A stretch of DNA of 64,000 bases from Nostoc sp. NMS9 (GTDB taxonomy: Bacteria; Cyanobacteriota; Cyanobacteriia; Cyanobacteriales; Nostocaceae): the NCBI RefSeq assembly GCF_017114995.1, contig NZ_JABXKL010000020.1:1-64000 (forward strand), written 5' to 3'. Below, piece by piece: positions 16,796-25,376 of the stretch. Within the stretch, counting starts at the first letter, position 1, and the number at the start of each line of letters is the position of its first letter. A program made the translations under genes and the position numbers. Under the pieces are notes generated by a model. That model saw only the letters and a list, made by a program, of their open reading frames with translations. It made no database searches and was not told the origin of the DNA.

Positions 16796-19438
16796 TTATC
16801 GTGGCACTTGCTTCCAATGTGCGATTACACCAGAAATCACCAAAGCATAATCTTGTGTGGGTTGCACAATCTTTTTTCCAACAATTTTGATTTTCCATCT
16901 TCCTGTTATGGGCGCATCAACAATGCAACCTTCGACATTATTAACACTATCTATCATGCCTCGCTCATCGAAATCATTGCCAAGATAATATCCGCCTTGA
17001 GGATTATAGACTACTAGGTTAAGATTATTGACAAGTTGACCTAGTGGTTGTTTACCTGGATAGTCGGTGTAAACTAAGGTTACTCGCAAAGGAATTGAGT
17101 TGTCGATTATCTCAAATTCGTATTGATGCTCCTTCTGACCAGACTCAAAGAAACCTTGGGTTTGATCAAAAAATTCGACGTGATAAGGTGGATTAATAAT
17201 CCGACTAAGGTTTATTCTGCCCCATCCTTGCTCATTATCTGCCCATTTTTTAGAAGATTTATGAGTATAAGAGTATTGAAAATACTCTGCTGAATGAATT
17301 AATGCTGCTTTGAGTAAAGCTGCACTCGGATTACTAATGTTCTTCTTTGTGCGAAGATATTGACGAACTAATGCCGCGCTGCCAGCAATTAAAGGAGTTG
17401 CCATAGAAGTCCCACTCATATACATATAATCTCCTTTAGCTGGTGGATAAGCAGCTTCTGAGTAATGCGTAATCTGACAGGAGCGAGTGGATAAAATGAA
17501 AGTGCCTGGCGCGATGACATCAGGCTTATAACGACCATCTTGACAAGGACCTCGACTGCTAAAGTCAGCAAATACCCCTATTGTTAAACAGTTTTTTGCC
17601 GTTCCTGGTGGCGTAATTGTTCCCTGTTGATTACCTTTATTCCCAGCAGCGAACACAATCAAAAAGTCTTTGTGTTGCCAAACAAATTCATCTAGCTGAA
17701 GACATCGGCGATTATAACACCCAAATTCACCTCCTCCCCAAGAATTAGAATGAATACGTGCGCCGTTTGTGAAAGCAAATTCAAATAATGTTTTGATGTT
17801 ACTAGGAATTCCTAGCAAATCAGAAGCGGGAGGTATCAGTTTACGTTTCAAGAATGAGTGCATTTCTTGTATCTTCCATTTGGGCGTTTGCTCAACTGCT
17901 TGAAAGATCAATTCTGCTTCAGGTGCCATTCCCTGGATAGGAGGAAGTCCGTAGTTTTGTGCCATTCTTCCGCTTCCTAATGCACTTCCTGCTACATGAG
18001 TTCCATGTCCTGAATATTTATCCGATGCTCCATCATCATCATTAGGATTATTAACTCTGTTAGAATCTGAAGGTCTGATAGGATAACTTTTAATTATCTT
18101 GACCCTTCCTTGAAAATCAGGGTGTAGTATTGCTTTTTCTCCTGTATCTAACCCTGTATCTGCAATAGCAATAATTTCTCCACTACCAGTCAATTCAGGA
18201 ATATAGTTGATGATAGAAACACCATTCGCAAGTAGGGGAACAGCAACATGATTATCAATTGTTTCGATGGTTTCTTCTTCTAACGAAATTAAACCTGGTA
18301 AACTTTTAAGAATTTCATAAGCATTAATAGGGTTACTATGACTGATTAAATCTACGACTAATTCATTAATATCAGCTTCTTCAACGACATCAATTTTCTC
18401 AGACTCTAAAGTTTTTAGAGCTTCATCACGGTCTTCTTCAGTAAAGAAACGAGCAATTAAAATACCTGGAATAAAATTGTTATTAATTTTAAGAGTTTGG
18501 GAATTTTCGACTATTTTCAGTCTTGCGTCTGCCAACATTTCTTCGGTAACTTCTACTCCTAAATCTTTTAAATATTCCTCCTGCACTCTAATAGTTGGCT
18601 CATAAGGGGTTACGCTAGCAACTTCTCTAAAATTTTTAATCTTAGTCAAAATCTCTTCACTTGGTACAGAAACAATAAGTTCTGAATCTCCTATCGGTTC
18701 TAAAATTCTTGCGCCTGTATTTCCTATTCGTTGCTTCCATTCACCGCGAACAGGAAATCTAAATTTAACGACTTGCTCTTTTTTGTAAGGCATTTTAGAT
18801 CCTCTTGAGTCTTCCGCAAGGTCTTTTGAAAGTTTTTCCACTGGATAGACATTTTTTAACTGTGTAATTATTTCTTCATTGTTAGAATCTACAGAAATAA
18901 TTACAAAAGCGCTATAAGCTTCAATTATTACTATTTCTGGCAAAAGTTGCTTAATCCGATCTTCAGAAAAGAAGACTTGATAAACTCCTGAAGTAAAGAG
19001 TTTTGCTTCAATGTTTTTTTGAACTTTTTCAACAAAGTCTTGAAATTCAGGCTCATCATATGGTAAATTATTTCTGATTGTTTGTATTAAAGATAACTCC
19101 TTTCTGCCTCCTTGAGTAAAAAACCACCATAGTGCCTGCCAAAAATCTTTAGGATCACTAGGATTTAATAACTGTGTTTTTTTCCAGATTCTTTCCAGAT
19201 AGTTCCGTAATTCACGAACTTTTTGAATTTCAGCAGCTTTGCTTGCTTTTAATTCTTGTCCTTTTTCTCCTGTACTAGCTTCATTAATTAATAACTGGAT
19301 TGATTCTATCTCTGAATTTAAAGATTGCAATTTGTCTTTTTTTAAAATAATATTCATCTCTTTGTCTCGCACAATGCTACTCAGTTCTCTATCTGCATTT
19401 TCAATACGCGATTCAACTTGCTCGATAACTGCTGACAT
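16796..19438 (-). CDS. cytosolic S8 (subtilisin-like) protease with long N-terminal regulatory region
   Basis: The protein (880 residues from ATG 19438, preceded by GGAG; the track TTG start is four codons earlier) has the full catalytic triad: Asp427 in IADTGLDTG, His481 in GHGTHVAGSA and Ser678 in SGTSMATPLIAG, with the oxyanion-hole Asn in FAAGNKG. A C-terminal beta-sandwich follows (about 755-880), as in the KP-43 type. There is no signal peptide: the N-terminus is a coiled coil (about 1-80). Residues 150-420 contain what look like three successive I9/ferredoxin-like inhibitor modules. Last gene of an operon with a receiver and a histidine kinase. Confidence 0.93.
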   Translation of the reverse strand: MSAVIEQVESRIENADRELSSIVRDKEMNIILKKDKLQSLNSEIESIQLLINEASTGEKGQELKASKAAEIQKVRELRNYLERIWKKTQLLNPSDPKDFWQALWWFFTQGGRKELSLIQTIRNNLPYDEPEFQDFVEKVQKNIEAKLFTSGVYQVFFSEDRIKQLLPEIVIIEAYSAFVIISVDSNNEEIITQLKNVYPVEKLSKDLAEDSRGSKMPYKKEQVVKFRFPVRGEWKQRIGNTGARILEPIGDSELIVSVPSEEILTKIKNFREVASVTPYEPTIRVQEEYLKDLGVEVTEEMLADARLKIVENSQTLKINNNFIPGILIARFFTEEDRDEALKTLESEKIDVVEEADINELVVDLISHSNPINAYEILKSLPGLISLEEETIETIDNHVAVPLLANGVSIINYIPELTGSGEIIAIADTGLDTGEKAILHPDFQGRVKIIKSYPIRPSDSNRVNNPNDDDGASDKYSGHGTHVAGSALGSGRMAQNYGLPPIQGMAPEAELIFQAVEQTPKWKIQEMHSFLKRKLIPPASDLLGIPSNIKTLFEFAFTNGARIHSNSWGGGEFGCYNRRCLQLDEFVWQHKDFLIVFAAGNKGNQQGTITPPGTAKNCLTIGVFADFSSRGPCQDGRYKPDVIAPGTFILSTRSCQITHYSEAAYPPAKGDYMYMSGTSMATPLIAGSAALVRQYLRTKKNISNPSAALLKAALIHSAEYFQYSYTHKSSKKWADNEQGWGRINLSRIINPPYHVEFFDQTQGFFESGQKEHQYEFEIIDNSIPLRVTLVYTDYPGKQPLGQLVNNLNLVVYNPQGGYYLGNDFDERGMIDSVNNVEGCIVDAPITGRWKIKIVGKKIVQPTQDYALVISGVIAHWKQVPR

Positions 19439-19500
19439 ATTGATCTCCAAGCAAATAGTACGAAAAAAGTTTATTTTGATGAGAAGGAAACAATCAAATA

Positions 19501-19905
19501 TTATTGCTTACTTAGAGTTTGTTGAACCTCTTCAACAAACTCAAAAGGAAGATAATCATATTTATGAATGAATCGGCTTTTATTATCTTTATTGCTTTCT
19601 TGTTCAAGCTCATCATCAGTAAAATTTGTAAAAATAATAATCGGTAAATTAGGAAAACTTTTTCTAATTTTTCTATGGAGATGAACCCCCGTTCTTAATC
19701 CATCATTAGTATCACAATCTTTAAATATGTCTTCTGGTGGCATCATCACATCTAAAATTACTAGTTGAATTTTGTCATGATTATCTTCGAGATATTTGAA
19801 AGCAGAATTAACATCTTTTTTCAAAGTGGTCTCAAATTTAGAAAGTTTTAATTCTTCAACAAAGCTAGCTATTCCTCTCTCTTCATCATCAATAAAAAGA
19901 ATCAT
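19501..19905 (-). CDS. single-domain response regulator (receiver)
   Basis: About 134 residues, one receiver domain and no output domain. The acidic pair is in LFIDDEE, the phosphoacceptor Asp is in LVILDVMMPPED (about residue 52), the Thr is in IIFTNF and the Lys in FIHKYD. An insertion after the acceptor Asp (EDIFKDCDTNDGLRTG) is longer than usual. The start is ATG 19905, with AGGAGG six bases before it, rather than the TTG of the track. It lies 22 bases after the kinase stop and 62 bases before the protease start, so it is probably the phosphorelay link between them. Confidence 0.93.
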   Translation of the reverse strand: MILFIDDEERGIASFVEELKLSKFETTLKKDVNSAFKYLEDNHDKIQLVILDVMMPPEDIFKDCDTNDGLRTGVHLHRKIRKSFPNLPIIIFTNFTDDELEQESNKDNKSRFIHKYDYLPFEFVEEVQQTLSKQ

Positions 19906-19927
19906 CAACAGCCTCCTTTACTTACAT

Positions 19928-22645
19928 TTAGTGTCTAGGAATAACTAAGTGAAATTCCGTTGGCTCAGTATTATTAGACAAAATTAAATCTCCTCCTAAT
20001 TCTCTCATTATACTTTTAGAAATAGCGAGGCCTAACCCCGATCCTGCTACATTTTTTTTGATTGCTCCAGGACAGCGAAAACCTTCTTTAAATATGTCTT
20101 TTACAAATTCATTCTCAATACCGATTCCCCAATCTTTTAATTTAATAATTATATTTTCTTTATTTTTATCATCAATATCTATATCAATTTTAAATTGATT
20201 TTTGTCATCTTTCGCATACTTTATCGAATTCATCAATAAATTATATATAACTTGGTTTATTTTTACTTTATCTGTATTAATTTCTAATCTTAAGAATCGA
20301 GGATTGACTTTACTATAGTCAATATTTTCTATGGAGAACCCGTGGTCAATTACAATCGGACGAAGTTGATTAGTCGTTTTAATAATAACATCTCTAAAAA
20401 TAAAAAATTTTTCTTTTTTAGATTTTCCAGAAATACGACCACCCATAATATATTCTAACTCTGCAACTTGGTATAAAAGTATTTCACAATCTGTCAGAAT
20501 ATCTTCTAGTTTTCTGTCAAAATGCTCTGAATTTATTTCTTCTTTACGTCTTTGAACAAAACTTGCATTACTTCTAATTCCAACAATAGGAGATCTAAAT
20601 TCATGAGTAATTTTATTAATTATTTGCGATTTTCTACGTTCAAGTGCATTAACAACAGAGTCAACAAAACTTTCTAATACTTGCACATCTCGCTCATAAA
20701 TATACTCTCTATAATCCCTTTTATAGCCTGCTTCGAGAGTTCCAATCACTTGACTTTTGAAAGGTTCAATCATAGGAATAAAAACTCTAATTAAGTCTTG
20801 ATGACCATATTTATGATATATTTGCTTATCAAAGCGTGGATCTTCAATATCTGGTACTTGAATTTTTCTGCTTTTCACAATACTAGCTTGAATATCATTA
20901 CTATCTAATGAATGGTTAGCTTCTTTTTTAAACTCTTCTAATTGATTATCTAAAATGCCAGTAATAAATTCTGTTTTTATACTATTGGTCTCGCGGTTAA
21001 CCAAGGAAATATTAACAACTTCAAATTGTAATATGTCAGTAATGCTCTTGATGACATTTTCCATAATTTGATTGTGATTTTGATGTTCGGCAATCTGCTG
21101 TTCTTTTTGACGTAGATCGCTTAACTTTTTGTCAGATTCTCGTCTATCAATCAATATCGCAGCATAACGCGCTAATAATTCGAGATACTCTTCATCAGCT
21201 TTTGAAAAAGCATTAAGTTCTGGACTTTCAATATTTAAAACCCCTAGTCTTTTTGAACCTAATTCAACCTCAGTTCCTTTTCTAACTGGGATATTTTCTA
21301 TGAATAGAGGAATGGCAATTTCCGAACGAGTATCCCGCCAATATTCTACATAAGTATCCTTCCATATAGAATCTTTTAAAACATTACCAACATTGATAGT
21401 TTTTTTGCTCTCAAGGGCTTTACCAGTAATACCTTCACCTATTTTCCATTTAGTGAGATCTTTTTTAAGAGGCCTTTTGCTTTCAATAACTTCTAACTCG
21501 CCAGTAAAGTAATTTAAGCGACTAATAGCTCCATGTCCTGAATCAAGTAAATTTATAGCACCGTCTATAAGACATTTAAAAACTTCTTTAGCTGTATCAC
21601 AATTTATCATTTCTAGCATAATTTCAGTTAGCTTTTTCAACTTCTCTCTATCTTTTAAGTTTTCCTTGGTTTTTTTATTTGTTACGGCTTTATCAAAAGA
21701 TAAAGCTGCATAGTTTGAGAAGCATTTAAACCCTTCTTTTTCTAGTTCTTTAAAAGAGCGATTTTCTGTAGTAAAAATATCCAAAATTCCAATTATTTCT
21801 CCATCATTAATCATTAATGGCGCACTCAGCATAGAAGTCCAGCCTCTTTTTTTAACTTCTCCATAATGCAGAAATTTTGTAGAAGCTCTAGTAATGTCGG
21901 ATAAATAAAAAATACCTTTTCGGCGATAAAAATCTTGCACCACATTAAAATTTTTATCCAGTTCCAGATTTTTATATTCATCATCTACTTTGCCAGCAGT
22001 AGCTAAGATTTTAAACTTTTGATGCTTTATATCTTTTTTCCAGAGAATACAAGCTGATGCCTCAAAAAGCTCACAGGCTTTTTGAGGCAATAACTGAATA
22101 AATTCATCAGGATCAACCGTCATTAACTGTTCTGATAACTTACATAAAGTTTCCAACGGTTTATAAGGATTATAATTATAATCGAGATTTTCAATAGTGA
22201 CTATTGCTCTATTAGCAAATGATTTCAACAATCCTTGTTCTTGTTTAGTCAAAGTTCCAAGTATATAAGAGAAGTGATAAATATAACCAACCACCTTACT
22301 TTCTGTTGACCACAAGGGATAACTATATACTGATTTTAAATGATACTTATCTCTAATGTTAGGATGAAGCTTTTCTTGTTTAGAAAAGACTATTTCATCC
22401 CAGAAAAGTTTTTTATTATTAATCAATCCTTCTAATTCTAGATTGTTGCTTGTACAAATCAATTGAGTAACTACTCTTGTTTCAGCATTAATAAGAGCTA
22501 TAGCAAAAGTATGACAATCGATAAATTGTTTGCCAAGTTCAGTAATTCGCTTCAACGCCTCATTTTGTGTTTTGTGCTGAAACGGAATTTCACTCATATA
22601 CTTGAAGATTTCATTTAAGTTAAATTTAGATATTTTGTCCGACAT
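19928..22645 (-). CDS. multi-GAF histidine kinase
   Basis: A 905-residue soluble sensor kinase without membrane helices. I see four GAF-like regions (about 20-155, 165-315, 335-500 and 520-665), then a HisKA dimerisation domain with ITHEFRSPIVG (His681) and a HATPase_c domain (NQVIYNLLMNSIKYA, DWGIGI, GSGLGLAIS). No chromophore-binding Cys motif was recognised, so the ligand is unknown. First gene of the kinase-receiver-subtilase operon. Base composition here is visibly AT-richer than in neighbouring genes, suggesting transfer. Confidence 0.93.
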   Translation of the reverse strand: MSDKISKFNLNEIFKYMSEIPFQHKTQNEALKRITELGKQFIDCHTFAIALINAETRVVTQLICTSNNLELEGLINNKKLFWDEIVFSKQEKLHPNIRDKYHLKSVYSYPLWSTESKVVGYIYHFSYILGTLTKQEQGLLKSFANRAIVTIENLDYNYNPYKPLETLCKLSEQLMTVDPDEFIQLLPQKACELFEASACILWKKDIKHQKFKILATAGKVDDEYKNLELDKNFNVVQDFYRRKGIFYLSDITRASTKFLHYGEVKKRGWTSMLSAPLMINDGEIIGILDIFTTENRSFKELEKEGFKCFSNYAALSFDKAVTNKKTKENLKDREKLKKLTEIMLEMINCDTAKEVFKCLIDGAINLLDSGHGAISRLNYFTGELEVIESKRPLKKDLTKWKIGEGITGKALESKKTINVGNVLKDSIWKDTYVEYWRDTRSEIAIPLFIENIPVRKGTEVELGSKRLGVLNIESPELNAFSKADEEYLELLARYAAILIDRRESDKKLSDLRQKEQQIAEHQNHNQIMENVIKSITDILQFEVVNISLVNRETNSIKTEFITGILDNQLEEFKKEANHSLDSNDIQASIVKSRKIQVPDIEDPRFDKQIYHKYGHQDLIRVFIPMIEPFKSQVIGTLEAGYKRDYREYIYERDVQVLESFVDSVVNALERRKSQIINKITHEFRSPIVGIRSNASFVQRRKEEINSEHFDRKLEDILTDCEILLYQVAELEYIMGGRISGKSKKEKFFIFRDVIIKTTNQLRPIVIDHGFSIENIDYSKVNPRFLRLEINTDKVKINQVIYNLLMNSIKYAKDDKNQFKIDIDIDDKNKENIIIKLKDWGIGIENEFVKDIFKEGFRCPGAIKKNVAGSGLGLAISKSIMRELGGDLILSNNTEPTEFHLVIPRH

Positions 22646-22761
22646 GATTCACCCGTCAATGATTACATAAGGAATATAAAAGAGAGCGATTTTTTTCGGG
22701 GGAGATAGGCAAGAATTAAGCAGGGGCTTTAAACATCTGACTTTTCACGGGATGTGGAAAG

Positions 22762-23172
22762 TCAGAATGGCCCATATCGAGAAGACTGGAAAATATAGGG
22801 ACTAAGAGGATAATCGCTTTGAAGCTTGCGGAGAGAACAAATTTCTTCAGAGTAAAGAGGATGAATAGATAGAGTGCTTTTTTTAACTCGCTTCACGTAA
22901 ATTGTGCGATCATCCCAATCTATTTGCTTCCATTGCAAAGATGCCGCCTCTGCCACGCACAATCCGTGACGGTAGCAAAGCAAAATTAGAGTTGAGTCTC
23001 GGTGAGCGTGGCGACCCTTGGATTTTTTGATATCTGACCACATCGCAGAGACTTCTTCTAGTAATAAATGTTCCCTAGTCCTGAGTTTGAAGTACTTAGG
23101 AGAGTTAGGCGACTGACGTTCTTGTTTTTCGGTTTTACCAACTTTCGGTGGTTGGACGGTTTGTGGTGTCAT
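22762..23172 (-). pseudogene. tyrosine recombinase/integrase remnant
   Basis: The 136-residue ORF resembles the N-terminal half of a small tyrosine recombinase catalytic domain of the kind common in Nostoc (LRTREHLLLEEV, TLILLCYRHGLCVAEAASLQWKQID, HPLYSEEICSLRKLQ). The first catalytic Arg, expected in RHGLRVSE, is Cys (codon TGC, one transition from CGC). The ORF stops before the HxxR and Tyr regions, so it cannot be an active recombinase. It lies directly upstream of the histidine-kinase operon on the same strand. Confidence 0.75.
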
Positions 23173-23763
23173 AACTCAACCCCCTGAAAAACTTGGGGTA
23201 TGTGAGCTAATTTTACCAACTTACGCTCCAAAGTTGGGTTTGCACATAGACATAAAAACCTAACTTTTCCCGTTAAGTCCGAAAACCCCTGCACAGAGAG
23301 AAGCAGGAGGCAAGAGGTAGAAGGAAAAGAAAATAAGAAGTTAAGAGTCTCGCGGTACAAAGATTTTATAACTCCTGCGTCCTGCCTCCTGCCCTCTGAC
23401 TTGAAAGTGCTGAGTACTGAGTAAAAATCCCAGTCCCTAGTCCCACTTTCATGCTTGGCTGTGAAACTTGTTTCATCGGGACTGCCTCCTGTCTCAAAAC
23501 CTCCACCAAAAGATAACGGGAAAAATCAGGTTTTGCGCTCAACACTATTTTTTATGAATTTAATGCGGTACATCCTGCAATACGATAAAGATATACCCAT
23601 TACAAGTATCTCTCTTGCCAGCACTGAAAAATTACATTGATTTTAGGCTGATAAAAGATGATCGCAACTTTAGGAGTCAAGCACAACACTCGATCGTGTT
23701 ACAAATCACAACTGGCAATAGTGAAATTAATTAAACTTACTGCTAATTCCTCTAAAAAAACTT
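23173..23763. other. intergenic region, no gene seen
   Basis: About 590 bases with purine-rich low-complexity stretches (23300-23335 and around 23385). The two 60-residue ORFs here lack ribosome sites and family resemblance. Confidence 0.5.
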
Positions 23764-24117
23764 ATGCAACACTTTTTATTAACTTGGCTCGGTACTGCGG
23801 TGGCGTTATTCATTACAGCTAATATCGTTCCGGGATTCTTTATCAAGAATTTTGTGACTGCCTTAATCGCAGCCTTTGTAATTGGTCTAGTTAATGCATT
23901 TATTAGACCAATTTTGCAGATTTTGACGTTTCCGATTACCTTGCTCACCTTTGGTTTATTTACATTGGTGATTAACGCCTTAGCCCTTTGGCTGGCAAGT
24001 ATCCTAACTCCTGGTTCTGGTTTTGAGATTCAGGGCTTTTTACCTGCTTTGCTAGGTTCAATTGTACTAGCAATTGTTTCTAGCATCATTAACTATTTTT
24101 TGAGAGTTGTTGACTAG
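23764..24117 (+). CDS. YvlD-like / phage-holin-superfamily four-helix membrane protein
   Basis: The 117-residue protein is almost entirely hydrophobic, with four predicted membrane helices. It has the family signature of the YvlD (DUF360) group: ANIVPGFFIKNFVTALIAAFVIGLVNAFIRPILQILTFPITLLTFG. Function in cyanobacteria is unknown. Single gene, tail-to-tail with the CbiG-like gene. Confidence 0.88.
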   Translation: MQHFLLTWLGTAVALFITANIVPGFFIKNFVTALIAAFVIGLVNAFIRPILQILTFPITLLTFGLFTLVINALALWLASILTPGSGFEIQGFLPALLGSIVLAIVSSIINYFLRVVD

Positions 24118-24121
24118 AAAA

Positions 24122-24631
24122 TTAAAGAACTTTTGTAATACTAATAATATTTAAAGCTTGGGCAACAGCAAGAGTTACCGCTCCTGGTTGCCCTTGTATT
24201 TGGAAAATTTGTTTAGGAACTAAAAATTTCACTCGCAATTCCTTTATCTTTGTAAAGGGGAAAACAGTCAAAGATGTGAGTTGAGATGCTGCAAGAATAG
24301 CAGCTGCCTCTGCTACGCTAGGTGTACCTACTCGATCGTCGGTAATTGTGGCAGGGTTGGGGACACAGACAGAGCGAAGTATTTCCGCAGAAAAGGTTTT
24401 TAAGGGCAAATTGCGGAGGCGACAAAGTTTGACTAAGCCAACTTCCGAGGCTTTAGTGTCAATGGTAGCAATACCTGCGATCGCACTTGGAAAAAGTTGA
24501 TTTTCTCGAAATACTTGCTCAATTGCCCGATCAATCAACTGCCATGATGTTCCCCGTTTACAACCGATTCCTACCCATAAAACCTGTTGTATTTGCTGTA
24601 TTTCCTTACTCAGGCTGTCAGGGTTTGACAT
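24122..24631 (-). CDS. CbiG C-terminal-domain protein (cobalamin biosynthesis)
   Basis: About 169 residues corresponding to the C-terminal domain of CbiG, the cobalt-precorrin-5A hydrolase: LWVGIGCKRGTSWQLI, IAGIATIDTKASEVGL, LPLKTFSAEIL and TPSVAEAAAIL are all recognisable. The N-terminal and middle CbiG domains are missing, as happens when they are encoded elsewhere or fused to CobJ. The start at 24631 follows eight bases after the Uma2 stop, with GGAG inside the Uma2 end; the track start overlaps Uma2. Other cobalamin genes are not in the window. Confidence 0.85.
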   Translation of the reverse strand: MSNPDSLSKEIQQIQQVLWVGIGCKRGTSWQLIDRAIEQVFRENQLFPSAIAGIATIDTKASEVGLVKLCRLRNLPLKTFSAEILRSVCVPNPATITDDRVGTPSVAEAAAILAASQLTSLTVFPFTKIKELRVKFLVPKQIFQIQGQPGAVTLAVAQALNIISITKVL

Positions 24632-24639
24632 GATTGGGT

Positions 24640-25203
24640 TTACTCCAACAGCCAACCAAATAAATCTCCCACCGTCAGCCTCAACTCACTTGCAAAATCT
24701 GGCACAAGGAGTAAAGCTTCTAATTCATCCAACATGACTGGCTGTTGATTGCGGATGTACACAAATACTGTTTGTTCTTCTGGATCAATCAGCCAACCCA
24801 TTTGTGTTTCATAATTCAGACAATGTAAAATATTTTTTGTAACTTTCGTTTGTCTTTGGTCAGGTGATAGAATCTCAATAGTCCAATCGGGGGCTGCTGA
24901 AAATAAATTTGCTACCCTGCCATTTTCTTTGCGAGGTATTCTCTCCCAGGTAAATACTGCTACATCCGGAATAATTGATCTGCCACCAAAAGTACATCGC
25001 AGTTCTGGATATGCTCGTGCAACTTTTTGGGGTTTCAAGATAGCATTAATAAAAATAATCAGTTCGCCTTGAATAGTGCTATGTTCTCCCTGTGCCATTG
25101 GTTTTTGAATAATTTCACCATTAATGTATTCACTAGCGGGCTTCGTTTCTGGTAGCATTAGAAACTCTGCTAAAGTTATGTTTTTTGATCGTATCCGTAC
25201 CAT
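24640..25203 (-). CDS. Uma2 family (DUF820) restriction-endonuclease-fold protein
   Basis: The protein has the family blocks LAEFLMLPETKPASEYINGEIIQKPM, ELRCTFGGRSIIPDVAVF and DWTIEILSPDQRQTKV with Asp/Glu residues of a PD-(D/E)XK nuclease fold. These genes occur in dozens of copies in filamentous cyanobacteria; function unknown. I choose the Met at 25203 (MVRIRSKN), just after a HIP1 site, over the track start. A paralog lies at 54730. Confidence 0.9.
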   Translation of the reverse strand: MVRIRSKNITLAEFLMLPETKPASEYINGEIIQKPMAQGEHSTIQGELIIFINAILKPQKVARAYPELRCTFGGRSIIPDVAVFTWERIPRKENGRVANLFSAAPDWTIEILSPDQRQTKVTKNILHCLNYETQMGWLIDPEEQTVFVYIRNQQPVMLDELEALLLVPDFASELRLTVGDLFGWLLE

Positions 25204-25290
25204 TTGCGATCGCCTCCAAATCCTGCAATTCTTATTAAAAAACCGCAAAGTACATAAAGAAGCTTTAACTTAACTCTTACTCTGCGTACC

Positions 25291-25365
25291 TACCCTGCGG
25301 GAAGGCGAAGCGCCTATGCGCTACCTCAGCGTCACTACCCTACGGGAAGGCGAAGCGCCTATGCG
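25291..25365. repeat. two copies of a 30-bp palindromic repeat
   Basis: TACCCTGCGGGAAGGCGAAGCGCC-type units of 30 bases at 25291-25320 and 25336-25365 differ by one base. Each contains the small hairpin GGCGAAGCGCC. They form a dispersed-repeat insertion between argS and the Uma2 gene. Confidence 0.85.
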
Positions 25366-25376
25366 TTAAAAAAATA

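Noticed and set aside
19439-19450. TTG start of the subtilase in the ORF track
   Set aside because: The TTG lies within the Shine-Dalgarno region (TTGGAG) of the ATG four codons downstream.
23455-23640. 61-residue plus-strand ORF
   Set aside because: No ribosome site or family resemblance, in low-complexity intergenic DNA.
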